NCBI GenBank assembly: GCA_019188255.1 | Contig: JAETXT010000005.1 | Coordinates: 3,658,001-3,722,000 of the forward strand | Length of the DNA stretch: 64,000 bases | Direction: 5' to 3' | From: Verticillium longisporum | Lineage: Eukaryota > Ascomycota > Sordariomycetes > Glomerellales > Plectosphaerellaceae | Part shown: piece by piece, positions 59,314 to 64,000 of the stretch | How the letters are laid out: each line of letters begins with the position of its first letter | Numbering within the stretch: position 1 is the stretch's first letter | The notes under the pieces: model-generated | The model's database searches: none | Told to the model about the DNA's origin: nothing | The model's input: the letters and a program-made list of their open reading frames with translations, nothing else | Position numbers and translations under genes: made by a program

Positions 59314-60750
59314 TCAAACAACAGCCTTCGATGATATAGGTAGGACACGACTCGGATGAAAATCCCTCTCTAGAACCTGCGCTGCAGCAAGTGAGGCCTC
59401 AGCCATTGATTGAGTTCTCTTTTGATCACTCTCGGAGAACTCTGGCCCAAAGCTTGCCTTTCCCTCAATGCAGCTAAGAAGAGCATCGCGGCGGGGGTGT
59501 GGAATGATAATGTCGTCCATCCACCTCGTAATTTTGGACTTGCTGAAGGCCTGAATTGCCCCCATCATAGCCATTCGTCCGCCGAATTCGTAGCTTTTAA
59601 GCACGGCATCGATCCCTTCTGTCTGGAGCCATGAGTGGACTAGACCGGACCGCGGAAAGATATTGAAGACGGCCCAGTGAAGACCAAGGAGAAGCACCAA
59701 GGCAACGCCATCCCAGCCTTTCTGGCCGGCGACAAATGTCATGGCTACCAGCTGAACAAGGTTCGCAAACCAGAACCAGGAGGCAGCCATGTCCACGCCC
59801 TCGCCGGAAGGTACGAGGAACATGGGCTTGTTAAGTAACGTATCGACGATACCGCGGTCCCCGATCAACAGGTTCCACTCTGTCGCATTTTGGTGGGATG
59901 CTACAAGCATGCAGGCGTCGTGTGCCTCGTTGTTGCTGAGATAACCCGTGGGACGCTGGATCTTGATGTTCCAGGCGACTGCTTGAGACAAAGCCGAGCT
60001 GACGACAACGGCCGCCGTTCCATAGGCGCCGATGAGCCCAAGGAATGCGGACAAGCCCAGAAGAGCTATGAAAGATAAAACGCGAAACCAGGTCCTGTCT
60101 CCCAACTTGATGCAGATGCCCAGTAGAGTCCGGGCGCTCGACTTCCTTCGGAAATAGAAAACATTGAGGACCTGATAGCGCCTCTGAGGTATCTTGTTTG
60201 GCGTGACAGGATCTACAGTCCTGAAGCGGCTCAGGTGTGACGTGGATGACTCTGTTCTGGAGGAAGAACCCTTGTCGTTGGAAGACTCTGACCCTGTCTG
60301 TGCCTTCGCCTCTACTGGCACCGCCGCAAGCTTTTCGGGCATGACCTCGCGCCTCTCCTTTGAGCGTCCTAGAAAATATCGCATGACCGCTGCGCTCGCA
60401 GCTCCGTTCGCACAGGGAAACACGCTGCCCCATGAAACGTCCCATACCGTTGTACTGGAACCGCCTCGGGTGCGTGCATAGCCGAGGAATCGTGTGCCGT
60501 TTCGGAGCAATCTTGAGTAGCCAGAGAATATGCCGAGCTTGGGAAACAGACCAACAGGCAGTGCTGCCATCAAAGCGACATCGCCAGTGGTGAGATAGTC
60601 ATCGCGCTGATTTGCAAGATGGGTGACGAGAGGCAAAATTGCGCCCCATTCAGCGACGATATTCGGTAGAGGGGGGCCAGGGAGGTATGACGGAATGTTT
60701 AGCGACCCTAAGCTGGCTTGTTCAGGCGAGGAAAAAAGGTCGGAAGGCAT
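59314..60750 (-). CDS. Uncharacterised multi-pass membrane protein divergent from HET gene
   Basis: Single open frame, 478 aa from the ATG at 60750 (MPSDLFSSPEQ). I do not recognise a named family. The N-terminal third has moderately hydrophobic segments (GDVALMAALPVGLFPKLG). A Ser/Glu-rich linker around residues 150-190 follows. Then come at least three strong membrane helices (VLSFIALLGLSAFLGLIGAYG, WFWFANLVQLVAMTFVAG, GVALVLLLGLHWAVFNIF) flanking a soluble loop with the distinctive text HDACMLVASHQNATEWNLLIGDRGIVD. The C-terminal tail is soluble and Ser/Ala/Glu-rich. A TATATAA element at 60834-60840 (read on the minus strand), 84-90 bp upstream, supports this start. Compositional quality and length make it a real gene; function unknown. 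Confidence 0.78.
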   Translation of the reverse strand: MPSDLFSSPEQASLGSLNIPSYLPGPPLPNIVAEWGAILPLVTHLANQRDDYLTTGDVALMAALPVGLFPKLGIFSGYSRLLRNGTRFLGYARTRGGSSTTVWDVSWGSVFPCANGAASAAVMRYFLGRSKERREVMPEKLAAVPVEAKAQTGSESSNDKGSSSRTESSTSHLSRFRTVDPVTPNKIPQRRYQVLNVFYFRRKSSARTLLGICIKLGDRTWFRVLSFIALLGLSAFLGLIGAYGTAAVVVSSALSQAVAWNIKIQRPTGYLSNNEAHDACMLVASHQNATEWNLLIGDRGIVDTLLNKPMFLVPSGEGVDMAASWFWFANLVQLVAMTFVAGQKGWDGVALVLLLGLHWAVFNIFPRSGLVHSWLQTEGIDAVLKSYEFGGRMAMMGAIQAFSKSKITRWMDDIIIPHPRRDALLSCIEGKASFGPEFSESDQKRTQSMAEASLAAAQVLERDFHPSRVLPISSKAVV

Positions 60751-61367
60751 GACAAGATGCCGTGTTTGAAATGACGGCGAGGAGGCTGTTGGTAGTTGTG
60801 AACGAGGAGTCCCAATGGCACCCACCGATGCTATTATATACTCGTCTTACAGTCAGATCTTCCGATCGAGAGAAACAGACCTACGGCGGCCTTGTTCGGT
60901 TTCAGGAGATCAGTGATGGCTGTGTCAGATATGTAGAAAGTCGCTTCGAAGACCTCTGAATGGGCCCCTGTCAAGGCTGACAGAATGTTCAGGGGGCACT
61001 ACCAGTGAATGCGCATCCCAGATCCCGCTCCGCCACAGCTTGCATGCATGATCAAAAACTCACGCACTAACTCACAGCCTCGGATGACAATTGAGGCGAC
61101 GAGAGGCTGTGCAATGGCCAATAGGTCGTGAAGGGCACTTTGGTACTGCTTTTCATGCAGCTGGCCCCGCATATTCCACGGATCCTTGGTCTCCTCACAT
61201 CTCATGATGCTGGGTCGTCTTACGCGACCATCCACATCGAACCACGTGTGAAATTTATCTTGCGTTTGACCATCCTGCGCAAGAGTCATTATTTCCATTT
61301 ACAATTTAAACTTTCTTTCTTTCTTTAACTATTGTTGGACTCGGCTCATCAAGATCACAAACTCGGC
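60751..61367. promoter_or_regulatory. Divergent promoter region of membrane-protein and HET genes
   Basis: 617 bp. It contains a TATA box for the minus-strand gene (60834-60840) and a TTTC repeat (about 61309-61326) immediately upstream of the HET ATG. No other gene seen. Confidence 0.55.
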
Positions 61368-63920
61368 ATGGACCCTGGCCACAACATGACTGGGGGCTTG
61401 TACCCAGACGCAGATCGTGTCCGATCCATCCTGTCCGGGGAGTATTCTCACTTTCAAACCAGCGACTTGACGGATCGCTTCTTCAGATGGGAAGAGTTTC
61501 ACACAACAAACTTGACTATACCCGCAACAGAAGAGGGCAAACCTCCTCAGGTGGTCCTGAAGTACTACAGCGCCGCAGAGCGAGATTCGTTGATTCGGGG
61601 AAAATGCCAGGAACTGTACGATGCGACAACCAACCCTGTGGGCCACATTGAAAGGCTGGATCAACAGCTTTCTAGCTATATCCAGTGCGAATGGCGTCCC
61701 CAAATTTGTTTGGACGATTTCGTGAGCAGGGTTGTCGCAGTTCTGCAGCGGCTACCAAGAGAAACCACTGCGCTCCCAGATAACTTGGACAATGTTCCCC
61801 GACCGTATTTTAGCGACGACAACAAGACGTCGCAGTCTCTTCATGCCAATCGCTATATTCCTGGGAACGTGATCCGATTTGCGGCATACCAAGTCATGGT
61901 CCAGGCCCAGGAAGGATTCACAGATAGAGAGCTCCAGGATGCACTCAACGGAACAGGCGAGCTTATACACACTTGCGTCACGTTGGAAGGAGACGGGGTG
62001 GGAGATCCGGTCATCTGGATCGTTGTAAGGGCGTACCTCTGGTCATTCTGGCAGCGTGCGAGGTTGCTATACCTCAGTTGCTTTCTCTTGCAGTCCATGA
62101 ACCGAGGATTTGACCATGATTCTGAGAGCGCCTACTGGAGTAGGAACTTTCAGGTTTCTCCTGGCCTGTCTCTGCGGGCATTCACTGAAGAGACTGCGGC
62201 GCTGAAGAAGCGCCCCAACATGTGTGGATGGATGTTTGAGCTTCTTCGTGGCGACCCAAAATGCACCGGCCTGGATTTCGACCTCCTTCATCATCGCTTC
62301 AGCGAGGCCTTCAGAGACAAGACACCGCGATGTCGCGTCGATAGGGAGGCAGCTTGCTCCGGTAATACCTGGCGAGATTGCCTTCGTTTCGACCGTACAG
62401 AGTCAGCAAACCAGACGGCGCACGATCAGACAACACAACACACCCCTGACAATGAAGAAAGACTCGTATGGAACGAAACATCATACCTCAGTGTTGACGG
62501 CGCTCGGGCTGTCTCTATTGAGCTCACTGATCATGAGTTGAAGTATTGCGAAGCATCAAGTCGAACCATGGCCATATCACATGTCTGGAGTCATGGTCAG
62601 GGCGGCCGTCCAGACGTCGGCATCCACAGATGTCTTCATGATCGATATGTGAGGCTAGCAAAATCTCTCGGATGCGACAGCTACTGGATCGATTCGGCGT
62701 GCATGTGAGTAACCCGGGGAAGTTTGGTGTTTCGCGTCTTTCCTTGTTTTTTCTCGGTCTGGAAACTTCACAGCCCTGTTGATTATCGTGGCTGATGCGC
62801 GTGTTCCAGTCCTTCTGATGATGAGCTGAGGCGAGAAGCCATTCGCTACATCAATGATGTCTTCTACAAAAGCAAGTGCGTCTTGGTTTGCGACAAGGAT
62901 ATTATGGATCTTGACGCAAGTGACCTGACGACAGCACGCCAAGAAAGCCTCGTCGCAGCTGTCCTGTTCTGCGACTGGAACATAAGGGCGTGGACTATGC
63001 TCGAAGCTCTGAAGGGTCGTGGCCATATCAGTATTCTGTGCAAGGACAACCGCATCATCGAATTCGGAGATGTCCTGAGGCACGTGTGCGATTACGGCCG
63101 GATCGATCTCGCAGTATTCTCTCTCCTGCTCCCGCACACCATTCCATGGCGAAAGGAAGGCATGCAGAAGCTCAAGTCTGATGTCTTTGCCAATGACATA
63201 CACCTGGAGATTGTGGGTTCCTGGCTGAGTCACAGGCCTGCGAGTCGCAAGTATGACGACGTTGTCATCTGGAGTTTGTGTTTGGGCCAGCAAAGCCAGA
63301 GAGCGAGGCACCCGGATCAACTCTGGGAGAAGCAAAGCCAGGTCCGTACGGGTTTCCTAATGTCCAGCGCCCCAAGACTGTCAACACCAGGCAGGAGCTG
63401 GGCTCCCAGCACAACGTTCGCCTTTTCCGACGACGTGAATGAGAATATCAAGGGCGTCCACCGTCCCTTTGACAGCAGTTTCACAGCCATCGCCACAGTT
63501 GAACCGGAGGGGATTTGGGCCAGGTGGTGGGTGCACGAAATCGAACAAGGCCGTCTATCCAAGCTGCTGGGTTACTACAAAGACAGCGTCGCGACAGAAA
63601 GAGAGCGCAGAACGAGGCGAGAACTGGGTCATGTCCGCAAGGTGCTGAACCTCCACGGCCGTTACCTTGCCCTATTGAGGCCGATGTACCTCAGCGTTGG
63701 CACTCGTTTTGACGGTGTCCAACAAACACAGAGCTATGCAAAGTCCGGCGTCTTGCTAGCTGTGTGTGAGTCTGAAAAGAAGGAGGAGAAGGCAGAGCCA
63801 GGCAACTATCGGTTGAGAAACTCGCCGTCGTGGAAGTGGATCTGGCGAGGTGTCTATGAGTGGCCATCTGATGTTGACCTACCAGAGTTCACTTTGCACC
63901 ATGGGCTGTGGATTGCCTAA
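61368..63920 (+). CDS. HET-domain (heterokaryon incompatibility) protein
   Basis: HET domains are TIR-like modules found in filamentous ascomycetes that trigger regulated cell death on non-self fusion. Proposed exons 61368-62024, 62094-62704, 62810-63920, 792 aa; if the 69-bp first intron (62025-62093, GTAAGG...TTGCAG) is retained the frame stays open and the protein is 815 aa. The second intron joins SYWIDSACI|PSDDELRREA. A ~370-residue N-terminal region of unknown role precedes the HET core: AISHVWSHGQGGRP, CLHDRYVRLAKSLGCDSYWIDSACIP, INDVFYKSKCVLVCDKDI and WNIRAWTMLEAL. The C-terminal ~280 residues have no domain I recognise. No NACHT/WD repeats follow, so this is a stand-alone HET subtype. 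Confidence 0.92.
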
Positions 63921-64000
63921 ATGTCGGTTGCTATTTATGAGGCCACGTCCTGACTGAACAGAACTTTCAATTCCTATGCTGCATGTTCGCGATATACAGT

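Noticed and set aside
1..64000. CRISPR arrays, rRNA genes, bacterial-type operons, viral or toxin genes
   Set aside because: None seen; the gene content and introns are those of a fungal chromosome.

Overview
The window is nuclear DNA of a filamentous ascomycete. Genes carry short (46-121 bp) GT-AG introns, some with a TACTAAC branch site. Coding regions are GC-rich, intergenic spacers run from 0.3 to 7 kb, and a HET-domain (heterokaryon incompatibility) gene is present, a family confined to filamentous ascomycetes. The proteins look like Sordariomycetes, probably Hypocreales; I cannot name the species.

Layout. 0.1-24 kb: SSK2-type HOG-pathway MAPKKK (-), Tpa1/Ofd1 prolyl hydroxylase (+), PPN1 endopolyphosphatase (-), GCV1 glycine-cleavage T protein (-), VMA13 V-ATPase subunit H (-), a single-pass Cys-rich cell-surface protein (+), RPL9 (-) and VPS26 (+) from a shared promoter. 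24-35 kb: NUP120 (-), RAD51 (-), an HSP30-like small heat-shock protein (-), an RRM+YTH m6A-reader-type protein (-). 34.8-41.7 kb: a gene-poor stretch with one small non-autonomous DNA transposon (MITE). 41.7-54.5 kb: proteasome subunit PRE7 (-) and PI 4-kinase STT4 (+) from a shared promoter, an Mn-type CDF transporter (-), an aldehyde dehydrogenase (-). 54.5-59.3 kb: a second gene-poor, relatively AT-rich stretch. 59.3-63.9 kb: an uncharacterised multi-pass membrane protein (-) divergent from a HET-domain protein (+).

Most genes are conserved single-copy housekeeping genes with no operon-like logic. Shared themes are loose: vacuole and endosome (PPN1, VMA13, VPS26, STT4), genome and stress response (RAD51, HSP30, SSK2), metal handling (CDF). 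The accessory-looking part is the right end, where the divergent HET/membrane pair next to gene-poor DNA is the best candidate for an undescribed functional unit.

Five otherwise intact housekeeping-type genes (SSK2, PPN1, the YTH gene, the CDF gene, the ALDH gene) carry nine one-base frameshifts. Eight are repaired by adding one base at a short run, nearly always G/C. In each gene the exon lengths then sum exactly to an open frame. This looks like systematic homopolymer dropout in the assembly rather than five dead genes. A separate in-frame TAG interrupts the surface-protein gene. Coordinates given for these genes span the whole gene, lesions included.
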